A stretch of 49,976 bases of DNA from Ureibacillus chungkukjangi (GTDB lineage: Bacteria; Bacillota; Bacilli; Bacillales_A; Planococcaceae). The stretch spans positions 1 through 49,976 of the forward strand of contig NZ_QJTJ01000025.1 in NCBI RefSeq assembly GCF_003217295.1, in the 5' to 3' direction. This document shows, piece after piece, positions 1 to 7,738 of the stretch (positions are counted from its first letter, which is position 1; every line of letters starts with the position of its first letter). The notes below the pieces were generated by a model. It was not told the origin of the DNA. It was given only the letters and a program-made list of their open reading frames with translations, and searched no databases. Both the position numbers and the translations under genes were made by a program.

Positions 1-95
1 ATTTAAAAAAGCTGCCGCCTGCAAAATACAGACAGCAGCTTCAACAAGTTGCCTAGGCTCTTTTTCAAAATGTCCTTTACAAAGGGTACACTTTA
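1..95. repeat. Left copy of a 95-bp inverted repeat shared by both ends of the window
   Basis: Bases 1-95 are the exact reverse complement of 49882-49976. The match stops at base 96 (AAATAT here against CTTTAA on the other side). It holds a terminator-like hairpin near bases 11-39 (GCTGCCGCCTG against CAGACAGCAGC, allowing G-U pairs) next to a run of A. The edge motif reads GTGTACCCTTTGTAAAGGAC on the inward-facing strand, like the tip of an insertion sequence. A 95-bp identity is longer than normal IS terminal repeats, so both ends probably enter the same end of one element placed in opposite orientations. The IS family cannot be assigned because no transposase is visible. Confidence 0.85.
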
Positions 96-118
96 AATAT
101 CGGAAGCCTCCTTAATTT

Positions 119-1177
119 TTATAGGTAACCATTCGTGAACAGTGACTCTAAAAGTGGGCTGTATTCCTTTTTAGTAGCTGTATATTGTTCTATAATCTTT
201 GCTTCATCTTTCTCTATGATTGCTACCCGTTCCAATATTTCTTTAGTTAGCTGTTGGGAATCGGTCGACACGACTAAATGCTGTAATCCAAGTGATGCCG
301 CATTATCAAATACTTTAAAGCGATAGCCCAATGCAATTGCTGGGACATTTGCTGTAAAGGATAAGTAATTTGCATGTAGTTTAAAGTTAATAGTTCCCAT
401 GCACTGTGATAATTTCTCCATAAGCTTTTTCTCTTTATAAAGATTCTTATCAAGAATTACATTTTGGGAATCATTTATTTTTTTGTATAATCTTTCACAA
501 TGTGGAATATCATTGCCCCACACGGTATATATCATAATTTTATATCCTGATTTGATCAGTTCTTTAGCTGCCATCACTAACTGATCCTCTACTTTTGCTT
601 CATTTCCACCATATAAACGATTGAATGTAGTTCCCCAGTTGATGCCAATTATTTTTTCTTTTTTATTTGTCAGGTTCGGTTTTTTCAATAATAATCCTGG
701 ATCACCAATAATTTTTACTTTTTTCGCTTTTTCAGTACCTAGCATAATTTCAATAGCTTTTTTTGTTAATGGACCTCGAACTCCTACAAACGATGCTTTT
801 TCGATTACTTCTTCTAGTACCTCTACATCCTTTTGCTTGAAGTTTTGCTCCATAGATTTTAACTGATTATTTTCTAATAAATCAAGATTTTTCTTTTCAA
901 TCCAGTCGATTCCTGAACCCCATATCGCTACTGGTTTTCCCTGATGCAATGCTTTTTGAAGAATTTGAAGATACCCCGGTAGTAAGAGAGAGCCGCCTCC
1001 TAATATGACCATATCATATTTTTCAAGACTTTTAAGATCGACTCCCGGTACAGAGGGGGTAATTTCAAACTCCTTTACATCTAAAAACTCTCCGCATTTC
1101 TCTTTAAAAATGTTCCACAATAATTCATCACCTAAATTATTGAAGCCAATCCAGCCAATATACAGGAGATTTTTCAA
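119..1177 (-). CDS. Polysaccharide pyruvyl transferase family protein
   Basis: 352 residues, typical of the PS_pyruv_trans family, which moves a pyruvyl group from phosphoenolpyruvate onto a sugar of a cell-surface glycan. The N-terminus has the family motif IGFNNLGDE (about residues 10-18), followed by a glycine-rich ILGGGSLL stretch (about 58-65) and GVRGPLTKKA (about 132). It is the last gene of a three-gene minus-strand operon; its start overlaps the GT4 stop by 4 bases, which suggests coupled translation. The substrate is unknown. CsaB, which pyruvylates the wall polymer that binds SLH domains, belongs to this family, and an SLH protein lies at the other end of the window, but the sequence alone does not show that this is CsaB; a spore-coat glycan role is equally possible. 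Confidence 0.85.
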   Translation of the reverse strand: MKNLLYIGWIGFNNLGDELLWNIFKEKCGEFLDVKEFEITPSVPGVDLKSLEKYDMVILGGGSLLLPGYLQILQKALHQGKPVAIWGSGIDWIEKKNLDLLENNQLKSMEQNFKQKDVEVLEEVIEKASFVGVRGPLTKKAIEIMLGTEKAKKVKIIGDPGLLLKKPNLTNKKEKIIGINWGTTFNRLYGGNEAKVEDQLVMAAKELIKSGYKIMIYTVWGNDIPHCERLYKKINDSQNVILDKNLYKEKKLMEKLSQCMGTINFKLHANYLSFTANVPAIALGYRFKVFDNAASLGLQHLVVSTDSQQLTKEILERVAIIEKDEAKIIEQYTATKKEYSPLLESLFTNGYL

Positions 1178-2358
1178 CTTCCATTCCCTCCTTTCACCGT
1201 TTCGGAGTAAATTTTCACTATATCAATAGCTACTTTTTTAATATTAAATTTTTCTTCTACTATTTCATGAGTTTCGAGACCGTTTTTCTTTAAATATTCT
1301 TTATCCTGTAAAACTCGCTTTAGATTATCTCTCAATACATGTCTACTGCAAGGAGATTTCGAATCATGGTCTCCAAAATAATACTCCCACGCCTCATCAA
1401 AATTGTCCTTTGTGACAGCGCCAAAGTAACCATGATTACCAGCTGTTATAACCGTTTTTGCTGAAGCCATTGCCTCTAAAGCTACACGTCCTGTTCCAAC
1501 CACACAATCTGCCATTGAATAATAAGCATGCATATCCCTCTGTTCCCCTACGATATGAATGAATGACACCTTGCACAGTTTTTCAATATAATGTGCCAAT
1601 ACTCTTATATCATTTAACTTATTGCCATCACCGACAACAACGAGATGAAGATTGGGAATAGGATTTAATTTCAAATCCTTGCAGGCTCTTAGCAGCATTG
1701 AACAAACATTCGCTTTAGCCCACGCTATCCTGCTTGCATATAAAACAACTACAGATTCTTTAGGTATTTTCAAAACTTTTTTTAGCTCTTCCGTTGATCG
1801 ATTCACCGAATATGCCTCTATATCAATACCATTCGGTACCAGCTTAATATTTTTTGCTCCAAATGACTTTATATACTCGCATAAAGGTGGGCTAACACAA
1901 ATAATAGTATCCGAATATTTCAGTAGCATGCGAATTTCCTGTTCGGGATAATAGGTTCCATGTACTGTAAAAACTGTTGCAATCCTCTTATTCTTCGCAG
2001 CCTTCCCCGTTAAGTAGCCTGAAGGAGTTTGATGAAAGTGAGCTACAGAAATTTTTTCAGATTCAATTATATCTTCTATTTTCCTCAGTAATTTTGCTTC
2101 ATCGCTCTTTTCGAGAGTTAGGGTGCGTGGAAAATCAATATGATGAATCGGGCAGTTCAAAGCTTCAAAGGAACTAATCAAGCTTCCTTCTTTTCTTGCC
2201 GCAATTGAAACATAGACATTTTTTTTTATTAGCTCCTTTGCTAATGACAATATGTGAGTTTCTGTACCCCCTACATATAAAGCATCAACGACAAGTAAGA
2301 CCCTTTCATTATCCACGTTTTTCACTTCCATAGAATTGTTTAGACCGTTGTTTATCAT
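1174..2358 (-). CDS. Glycosyltransferase family 4 (GT-B fold)
   Basis: 394 residues. The N-terminal domain carries a DALYVGGTETHI motif near residues 25-36, the usual glycine loop of GT4 enzymes, and the C-terminal half has VPNGIDIEAY (about 175-185) and GTGRVALEAMAS (about 288), where the conserved glutamate binds the nucleotide-sugar. It probably adds one sugar to a surface or spore glycan together with the neighbouring GT2 and pyruvyl transferase. The longest reading frame overlaps the upstream GT2 gene by 50 bases. An internal ATG at 2331 or a nearby GTG may be the real start; no strong ribosome binding site decides it. Confidence 0.85.
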   Translation of the reverse strand: MINNGLNNSMEVKNVDNERVLLVVDALYVGGTETHILSLAKELIKKNVYVSIAARKEGSLISSFEALNCPIHHIDFPRTLTLEKSDEAKLLRKIEDIIESEKISVAHFHQTPSGYLTGKAAKNKRIATVFTVHGTYYPEQEIRMLLKYSDTIICVSPPLCEYIKSFGAKNIKLVPNGIDIEAYSVNRSTEELKKVLKIPKESVVVLYASRIAWAKANVCSMLLRACKDLKLNPIPNLHLVVVGDGNKLNDIRVLAHYIEKLCKVSFIHIVGEQRDMHAYYSMADCVVGTGRVALEAMASAKTVITAGNHGYFGAVTKDNFDEAWEYYFGDHDSKSPCSRHVLRDNLKRVLQDKEYLKKNGLETHEIVEEKFNIKKVAIDIVKIYSETVKGGNGS

Positions 2359-3007
2359 GGGTGCGATAGAAATACAATGCTTCTTTTAAGTTATCTATCT
2401 TAAGATTGGCATTTAAGAATTTTACGATAAATTCATAATCCTCTGCCCCAGTGATTCTCCGAGTTGGTCCCCCAACTATATCAAAAATCTTTCCCCTAAA
2501 AAGAATTGTTCCATGACAGATACAGTGCTTACCAGCAGCATAAACTTTTCGGATAGAATCATAGCCATAATGCAGCCAGTTAGCTTCTTTGCCATTATCC
2601 TCTTTATTTTCACTAATCAATTGATAATTCGTACCTATTAAATCATAATCCGTATTCTTCAACATAAAGTCTATTTGTTTCTCAAAGCGAGAAGGATGTG
2701 AAATATCATCTGCATCGTTAACTGCAATATATTCACCAGAGCTCATAAAATATCCGATAGTAAGGGCACCAGCAAACCCTGTATTTACTGGAAGGTTACA
2801 TATAATAATGGGGAAAGAAGGATTTGATGTTTTTATCCACTTTTCCACTACGCTTTTTGTATTATCAGTAGATGCATCGTTTACTAAAATTACTTCCATA
2901 TTTTTATAGGTTTGAGATAATAGGCCGTTTAAGCACTCTTCAATATATAGAGATGCATTATAAATTGGTACTACAACGCTAATTAACCCTTCTTTTCTTT
3001 TTTTCAC
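2309..3007 (-). CDS. Glycosyltransferase family 2
   Basis: 232 residues, a single GT-A domain. VVVPIYNASLYIEECL (about 11-26), VNDASTDNT (about 41-49) and a NDADD motif near residue 97 that would bind metal and the nucleotide-sugar are all present. The start is GTG, preceded by a near-perfect Shine-Dalgarno AAAGGAGGTGAT. It is the first gene of the glycan operon and resembles spore-coat glycosyltransferases such as CgeD in its N-terminal domain, but is shorter. The acceptor is unknown. Confidence 0.85.
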   Translation of the reverse strand: MKKRKEGLISVVVPIYNASLYIEECLNGLLSQTYKNMEVILVNDASTDNTKSVVEKWIKTSNPSFPIIICNLPVNTGFAGALTIGYFMSSGEYIAVNDADDISHPSRFEKQIDFMLKNTDYDLIGTNYQLISENKEDNGKEANWLHYGYDSIRKVYAAGKHCICHGTILFRGKIFDIVGGPTRRITGAEDYEFIVKFLNANLKIDNLKEALYFYRTHDKQRSKQFYGSEKRG

Positions 3008-3118
3008 CTATATCACCTCCTTTGTTAAACTATGAAATTTCTATCAAATTATCTGTGCGAAATACTCAATTCTATAAAATTTTAGAGAAAAGATAGATAA
3101 AATAAGCCATTAACCCAA

Positions 3119-3146
3119 ACATTTCAACTCTATTAAACATATACTT
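3119..3146 (+). promoter_or_regulatory. Possible sigma-K-like promoter of the small DUF2642-type genes
   Basis: An AC dinucleotide at 3119-3120 and CATATACTT at 3138-3146 are 17 bases apart. This resembles the mother-cell sigma-K pattern (AC, 16-17 bases, CATANNNTA), with one mismatch in the -10 box. It lies about 20 bases upstream of the ribosome binding site at 3161-3170. The motif is short and AT-rich, so chance is a real alternative. Confidence 0.3.
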
Positions 3147-3177
3147 CTTACAGATTGACTAAGAAAGGAGATTAACA

Positions 3178-3354
3178 ATGTTGCAAATTGGTTTAGCTCT
3201 TAAAGCGTTAGAAGGCTCAGATGTTGAGATCTTAACAGAATACTCTAGTGTCACTGGAGTATTAGTTGAAGTCAAACCAACTTATATTGTTTTAAGATCA
3301 AGTTCTGATCTATTTTATATCCCACTAGTAAGTATTCTAAGTTTTGCAAATTAA
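3178..3354 (+). CDS. Small DUF2642/YuzF-like protein (58 aa)
   Basis: An ATG eight bases after AAGAAAGGAG opens a 58-codon frame, MLQIGLALKALEGSDVEI at the start and YIPLVSILSFAN at the end. The pattern LKALEGSDVEI, then GVLVEVKPTYIVL, then FYIPLVSIL is that of the DUF2642 proteins such as B. subtilis YuzF, which look like small beta-barrel domains. Function is not known for the family. It is followed nine bases later by a second protein of similar build, and is divergent from a glycan operon. Confidence 0.7.
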   Translation: MLQIGLALKALEGSDVEILTEYSSVTGVLVEVKPTYIVLRSSSDLFYIPLVSILSFAN

Positions 3355-3371
3355 AATAGGAGGTGTTTAAA

Positions 3372-3581
3372 TTGTTCGCAAGTTTACTATCTCTTCAGTT
3401 ACGTACTCTAATAAATCAACCTATCAGAGTTGCTGTTGGCGAAACTCTATTTACAGGAACACTGTTATCAATTAGTGGTAACATCTTAACCTTAACTGAA
3501 TCCACTGATTCATATGAAAGAGCTACAAGAAGGATTTCAGTGAACCTAAGACAGGTAAGCTTTATTCAAGTATCTGCTTAA
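3372..3581 (+). CDS. Second small DUF2642-like protein (69 aa)
   Basis: TTG at 3372 sits six bases after AGGAGGTG and is preferred over the in-frame GTG at 3363, which lies inside the ribosome binding site. The protein (MFASLLSLQLRTLINQPI at the start) has alternating short strands: IRVAVGETLFTGTLLSI, then NILTLTE, then ISVNLRQVSFIQV. This matches the layout of the preceding 58-residue protein, so the two are probably diverged paralogues. No catalytic motif or signal peptide is visible. A terminator follows directly. Confidence 0.65.
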   Translation: MFASLLSLQLRTLINQPIRVAVGETLFTGTLLSISGNILTLTESTDSYERATRRISVNLRQVSFIQVSA

Positions 3582-3594
3582 TAAAGCTGCAAAA

Positions 3595-3628
3595 GGACCG
3601 GAAAAAATTCATGTCCGGTCCCTTTTTT
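3595..3628 (+). terminator. Intrinsic terminator after the small gene pair
   Basis: GGACCGGA and TCCGGTCC form an 8-bp stem, followed by CTTTTTTAT. Confidence 0.85.
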
Positions 3629-3640
3629 ATGCAATATAAA

Positions 3641-3670
3641 AAGGCAGAGGTTTTTTTGTTCCTCTGCCTT
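3641..3670 (-). terminator. Intrinsic terminator of hemZ
   Basis: AAGGCAGAGG and CCTCTGCCTT form a 10-bp perfect stem; on the minus strand it is followed by TTTTTATATT. Confidence 0.85.
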
Positions 3671-3674
3671 AAAT

Positions 3675-5195
3675 CTATTGTTTTACTTGTGTGTTATATA
3701 ATTCATTTAACATTTCTACTTTTTTCTCTATTGCTTCTTCAAAAGTCATAATATATGCAGCTGGGTCCTTTGGATTGTGGAACTGCGTGATTTTCCCTGA
3801 TGTAGGATTTACAAATTTAGTGGAAGCACCACAACCAATTCCTAAAATCGTTTGAACCTCCTCCATAATAACAATATTATAGATACTTTCTTCACTTGGT
3901 TTACAATACCCAACGTTCTCTAAGTTACCTAAAATGTTTTTCTGGCGATATAAGTAATAAGGAACATAGCCATTTTCTTTCGTCCAGCTACTAGCCATAT
4001 CCATCATTTTCGTTACTGTATCGCGATCAGCGACTTTATATTTATCTTTATTATGCGTCATTTCAGATGCACGTTTAAATGACAATGTATGAACAGTTAG
4101 TGATTCTGGCTGCATTTTAGCACTTTCGTCTAAAGAATGCTGGAATTCTTCAATCCCTTCGTTCGGAAGTCCAATGATTAAGTCCATATTGATATTATTC
4201 ATTCCCGACTCTCTCGATAACCAGAACTTTTCGATTGTTTCCTGAACTGTGTGGTGACGACCGATTGCTTTTAAGGTTTCATCAGTATAGCTTTGTGGAT
4301 TCACTGAGATTCTGTCGATTCCCCATTTTTTCAATACTTCAATCTTCTCTGGCGTAATTGTGTCAGGTCTACCAGCTTCAACAGTGATTTCACGAATCTT
4401 CTCTGGATTTGGGAATGCTTCGAACATTGTTTTATATAAGGCATCCATTTCATCGGCTTCAATTGATGTCGGAGTACCTCCACCCCAATAGACAGAAGTA
4501 ATATTCATATTGTTGTCTTTTAACCATTTCCCCATTGCTCGAATTTCGATATGCAATCCATCGATAAACGATTCCACACGTCCTGCTTTACGATTACTTT
4601 GAATTGCATAAGCCGGGAAAGTACAATAAGCGCATTTAGTCGGACAGAATGGGACACCAATATATACAGAAATCTCTTTTCCTAATTCGTCTAGGTCTGG
4701 AATTGTAATCAGCTGACGTTTCACAATTTCACTCATTAGCGCAATTTTGGAATCGGAAATTCGGAAGTCTTTCTTTAAGATTGCATAAATTTCTTCATCA
4801 CTCTTACCTTGTTTACGGTAATTATGGTAAAGCTTTGTTGGACGCACACCAGTTAAAATGCCCCATTGCTGTATCATACCTGTAAACTGTTCAAGTACAT
4901 CTAGCATGACGTGAGAAAGAGCACGCTTCATGCGAATTCCTTGTTCCTTTTCCGTGCCTTCTGTTTCATAATGAATAGAATAATTGCTTGTATATTTTTG
5001 ACCATCTACTGTTAAGTTACAGGCAGTATGGATTGTATAATCTTCGTCAATAGAGTGCTGGAAACGGAAAGATAGCTCAGCATCCTCTGCTGACACAACA
5101 ATCTTAGAGTCTTCATAAAACAAATTCGCAATATGATTTAAAACGCGATTCCAATCCTCTTTAAACACTTCATTTATTTCAATTTTTTTCATCAC
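3675..5195 (-). CDS. hemZ: Oxygen-independent coproporphyrinogen III oxidase-like radical SAM protein HemZ
   Basis: 506 residues, close to B. subtilis HemZ (about 500). The radical-SAM cluster motif CPTKCAYC (C-x3-C-x2-C) lies near residues 185-192, after a roughly 170-residue N-terminal extension typical of HemZ and absent from HemN. YWGGGTPTS and the glycine-rich VEAGRPDT follow as SAM-binding segments. It acts in anaerobic haem synthesis, or possibly haem handling, in the cytosol. Start is GTG (5195) with an in-frame ATG three bases later; GGGAAGAGAG upstream fits both. Single-gene transcript bounded by its own terminator. Confidence 0.9.
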   Translation of the reverse strand: MMKKIEINEVFKEDWNRVLNHIANLFYEDSKIVVSAEDAELSFRFQHSIDEDYTIHTACNLTVDGQKYTSNYSIHYETEGTEKEQGIRMKRALSHVMLDVLEQFTGMIQQWGILTGVRPTKLYHNYRKQGKSDEEIYAILKKDFRISDSKIALMSEIVKRQLITIPDLDELGKEISVYIGVPFCPTKCAYCTFPAYAIQSNRKAGRVESFIDGLHIEIRAMGKWLKDNNMNITSVYWGGGTPTSIEADEMDALYKTMFEAFPNPEKIREITVEAGRPDTITPEKIEVLKKWGIDRISVNPQSYTDETLKAIGRHHTVQETIEKFWLSRESGMNNINMDLIIGLPNEGIEEFQHSLDESAKMQPESLTVHTLSFKRASEMTHNKDKYKVADRDTVTKMMDMASSWTKENGYVPYYLYRQKNILGNLENVGYCKPSEESIYNIVIMEEVQTILGIGCGASTKFVNPTSGKITQFHNPKDPAAYIMTFEEAIEKKVEMLNELYNTQVKQ

Positions 5196-5395
5196 TTGTG
5201 TCTCTCTTCCCTATTAATTTCACAATCCTGTTAACAACAAAGGAGAAATTACTCTAGAGCGAGTAATTGCACTGAATTTCAAACGTTAATTATAACACGT
5301 CTCTTTAATATAACAAATGATGTAGAGGAAGGATAATAATTTTGATTTTTATTGTCACAAATTAAAACATTACTAATAAAAATTTTAATATAGTG

Positions 5396-5600
5396 TTGGT
5401 TGGTGCGCTATCCAAGAGGCCAACACGATGTTGGTCATGGGAGCGATGTCGCAAGGACGCGACGTTCTCGCACCCCACACAAGCCGCAGAGCCAACTTGT
5501 TGTCTCTACGACTTGTCTTTGGGGCCAACACGACGTTGGTCATGCTGCCAATGCAACACGATGTTGCGATTTTGGCAGCTGCTTTTGTGAAGGTCTAGCT
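5396..5600. repeat. GC-rich cluster of nested palindromes built on CAACACGATGTTG
   Basis: CCAACACGATGTTGG (5420-5434), CCAACACGACGTTGG (about 5525-5539) and CAACACGATGTTG (about 5553-5565) are variants of one palindrome. The last is nested inside GCTGCCAA...TTGGCAGC (5544-5579). Between them an 18-bp imperfect arm pair ACAAG-CG-AGAG-CAAC / GTTG-CTCT-CG-CTTGT centres near 5497, and GCGATGTCGC lies at 5443-5452. Base composition is clearly richer in GC than the flanks. It looks like a mobile or expandable intergenic repeat; no family is assigned. Confidence 0.65.
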
Positions 5601-5750
5601 CACATTGAAACTACTTCTAAGTTTTCTGGATATATTACGCAGCTTACGTGGTAGGCTGCGTATTCTAAATTAGATATCTTTCTGGATATTATGGTAATAG
5701 AATTGTTTCTCATTTTCCCATTCCTGAACTCCACTACTAAAATGTTCAAA

Positions 5751-5788
5751 AAAATCCCAAAAGCTAAATTTTAGCTCTTGGGATTTTA
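5751..5788 (-). terminator. Intrinsic terminator of yheA (bidirectional)
   Basis: AAAATCCCAA-AGCTA and TAGCT-TTGGGATTTT pair over 15 bases with one mismatch around a short AATTT loop; both sides have T runs in the reading direction. Confidence 0.8.
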
Positions 5789-5794
5789 AGGTTG

Positions 5795-6139
5795 TTATAG
5801 TCCGTCGTATAGAGATTGGATTGGTTGGACTAGGATGCGGTTTACTTCTTCGATTACTTTGCTTAGTGCCATTTCTGCTTCTAGCATTGCTAGGATCGTT
5901 GGGCTTGATTGGGCTAGCTGAGCTGTTTTTTGTGCGTGTAGCAGCTCGTCTTCAAGTAACTGTTCACCGTTCATTTGTTTTTGTTGCAGCTTCATTTGTA
6001 CGTCACGGAAGTTAGCAAATAGCACTCTTGCCTCTTCGTCTGCACGAACTGCTTCAACAGAATCCTTTAAAACTTTGAATTCGTCTGTTTGACGCATAGT
6101 TGCTTCTAATTTGTTAATGTCATTGTAAATGTTGATCAA
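5795..6139 (-). CDS. yheA: YlbF/YheA family regulator (DUF964)
   Basis: 114 residues from a TTG start at 6139. An ATG at 6157 would add six residues, but the TTG aligns with the start of B. subtilis YheA (INIYNDINKLEATMR against VNFYDVAYDLENALR) and has GAGTGGG upstream. The protein is mostly helical; NFRDVQMKLQQKQMNGEQL (about residues 38-56) is the most conserved block. YheA belongs to the family of YlbF and YmcA, which form complexes that affect RNA processing and development; the role of YheA itself is not known. It lies downstream of yheB in the same orientation, separated by a 320-base repeat-containing gap. Confidence 0.85.
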   Translation of the reverse strand: MINIYNDINKLEATMRQTDEFKVLKDSVEAVRADEEARVLFANFRDVQMKLQQKQMNGEQLLEDELLHAQKTAQLAQSSPTILAMLEAEMALSKVIEEVNRILVQPIQSLYDGL

Positions 6140-6199
6140 AATTTTACCCACTCTCATTTTTATTTTCGCTCTTGTATATGATGCATTCTTGATTTTTGT

Positions 6200-6425
6200 T
6201 TAGGTAGGAGATGTCTGATAAGCGAAGAAATTTCGGTTATTGTGTATTTAGAGCACTTTAGAAGCAATATAAAGGGAAAATTTCCTGTTAACTGCTTCAA
6301 ATGAGTCAAAATCTAGGGATTTAGCTACAATAACCGAAAAAACTTCCTTTATTTTCAAGAAAATCAAGGTATTCTCCAATTTAACCGGAATTTTTCCTTT
6401 TATTTCACACACCAACATACCCACA
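6200..6425. repeat. Dispersed intergenic repeat, copy 1 (four AAATTT palindromic cores)
   Basis: Four units centred near 6230, 6280, 6341 and 6390 (spacing 50, 61, 50) each carry a core such as GAAGAAATTTCGG, GGGAAAATTTCC or CCGGAATTTTTCC. The whole block is an inverted, collinear relative of 21018-21220: both share GCGAAGAAATTTCGGTTA, a second unit with CAATATA next to GGAAAATTTTC, and TGTG-TGAAATAAA-GGAAAAAT at the far edge. A 66-codon frame inside (6248-6448, minus) is dominated by the repeat and is not called as a gene. Confidence 0.75.
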
Positions 6426-6462
6426 TCCCACAAAAAATCAACATTCATCTATAACAGAGCTA

Positions 6463-7608
6463 TTAATTTAATAGGAAGACAATTAAACCCTGTACAATAC
6501 CTATTAATCCACCTAAAACTGCTCCTAAAATGGTAATCATTTTTAATTCCTTTGAAGCGATGCTTAGTACTAGCTCCTCCAATTTCTCCAATGGGAAGGA
6601 ATCCACTTGTTCACGAACTACCTCATCTAAATTTAAACGATTTACTACATCTTCAAGCTTGTTTTTAGCTTCTTTAAAGCCTTTCTCTACTAATTTTGGT
6701 AGTAAATCATGCTTTACATAGTCATTACCTTGTGGCCAATAGTGGCGAATCGGCTGATTTAAATGCTCACGAATGTTCAGCTCTTTTTTCGCGTAACCCT
6801 TGATATTACTTAGGATTGAATCAAAATCTACTTCCTCCAAGTAATTCATAATTGGCTGCTGCTTTAACTTATCCCATTCCTGGGAGATGATATTAACTAA
6901 TAAATGCTTTGTTCCAGGTGCTTTTAGGAAATTGATTAGCTCTCGTTGAATTTTCGTAACTATTGATGCTGAGTCACCTAAAAACATTTGAATCATTCCA
7001 CCGAAGGAGCCTTTAGAGCCCAAGAAATCATCCATCATGTTTTTAATAGTTGCTTCGCCTTTTGGAGAAAGGAAATACTCTTCCCCTTTTTCTAAAATAT
7101 AAGTCACAACCTCAGGGATTTTTCTATCAATTACCTCATGAACATTACTTGGCAGTAAAGCATCGATTGATTTTGTTGATAAAGTATTTCTCATTGAATG
7201 GAATTGCTTTTCAATAATCACATCTACTCTTTGCTCAATTGTGTCAGGTAATTGCTCAAATCCGCCCTGTTTGAGCCAATCATAAATTGTCTTTTCATCT
7301 GTAAAGAGCGTACCTTCAATTTTCTTTCCGGCAAATTCCAAAACTGTGGATTTAATATCCTCATTAAAAAGCTTTTTACGAAACACCTCAGGAGTGAGTA
7401 AATAATTCCTTACTGTTATACCAATTTGCTTTGATAATTCCTGACGTCTTTTTGGAATGAGGCCAGGAGTGAATGGCAAACGCCACTTTTTAAGATAGAT
7501 TGCATTGTAAGGTCGGAATAGCATTTTAATGGCTAAAAAGTTTGTAAAGCCACCAATAATTGCACCGACAATTGCCATAAAGATTATGGTAATCACTGCA
7601 TTTTCCAT
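6463..7608 (-). CDS. yheB: DUF445 family membrane protein YheB
   Basis: 381 residues, matching B. subtilis YheB (about 377). A hydrophobic segment at residues 4-24 with MAIVGAIIGGFTNFLAIKML and a second at the C-terminus (ILGAVLGGLIGIVQGLIVFLL) are the two membrane anchors of DUF445 proteins. Between them lies a long, mostly helical soluble region starting with RPYNAIYLKKWRLPFTPGLIP. Function is unknown. The start ATG has GAGAGGATTT upstream. Gene order yheB-yheA is as in B. subtilis, and the divergent gene is yheE. Confidence 0.88.
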   Translation of the reverse strand: MENAVITIIFMAIVGAIIGGFTNFLAIKMLFRPYNAIYLKKWRLPFTPGLIPKRRQELSKQIGITVRNYLLTPEVFRKKLFNEDIKSTVLEFAGKKIEGTLFTDEKTIYDWLKQGGFEQLPDTIEQRVDVIIEKQFHSMRNTLSTKSIDALLPSNVHEVIDRKIPEVVTYILEKGEEYFLSPKGEATIKNMMDDFLGSKGSFGGMIQMFLGDSASIVTKIQRELINFLKAPGTKHLLVNIISQEWDKLKQQPIMNYLEEVDFDSILSNIKGYAKKELNIREHLNQPIRHYWPQGNDYVKHDLLPKLVEKGFKEAKNKLEDVVNRLNLDEVVREQVDSFPLEKLEELVLSIASKELKMITILGAVLGGLIGIVQGLIVFLLN

Positions 7609-7738
7609 TTAAATCCTCTCATTTCTTTCAAACTCGTACCTATTATATCAGAGTCAGGTCCTATAAAGAAATGTTAGCCATTCCTCCTAACTTTTAGTAC
7701 GATTAACTTATGTTGAAAGTTTCAGGAAGGGGATATGT

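Larger units (their letters stand above)
5196..5794. other. Gene-free stretch holding a palindrome cluster
   Basis: 599 bases between hemZ and the yheA terminator. The left 200 bases are AT-rich with no clear signal. The middle (5396-5600) is a GC-rich cluster of palindromes listed separately. At 5634-5667, ACGCAGC and GCTGCGT form one more hairpin. Short reading frames in the cluster contain palindromic DNA in all frames, lack ribosome binding sites, and are not credible genes. Confidence 0.6.

Noticed and set aside
5393..5654. Two overlapping open frames of 65 and 84 codons on the plus strand
   Set aside because: They consist of the palindrome cluster, have no ribosome binding site and give Cys/Thr/Arg-rich nonsense in both frames.
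6248..6448. 66-codon open frame upstream of yheB's end on the minus strand
   Set aside because: It lies inside the dispersed AAATTT repeat, whose second copy at 21018-21220 does not keep the frame.
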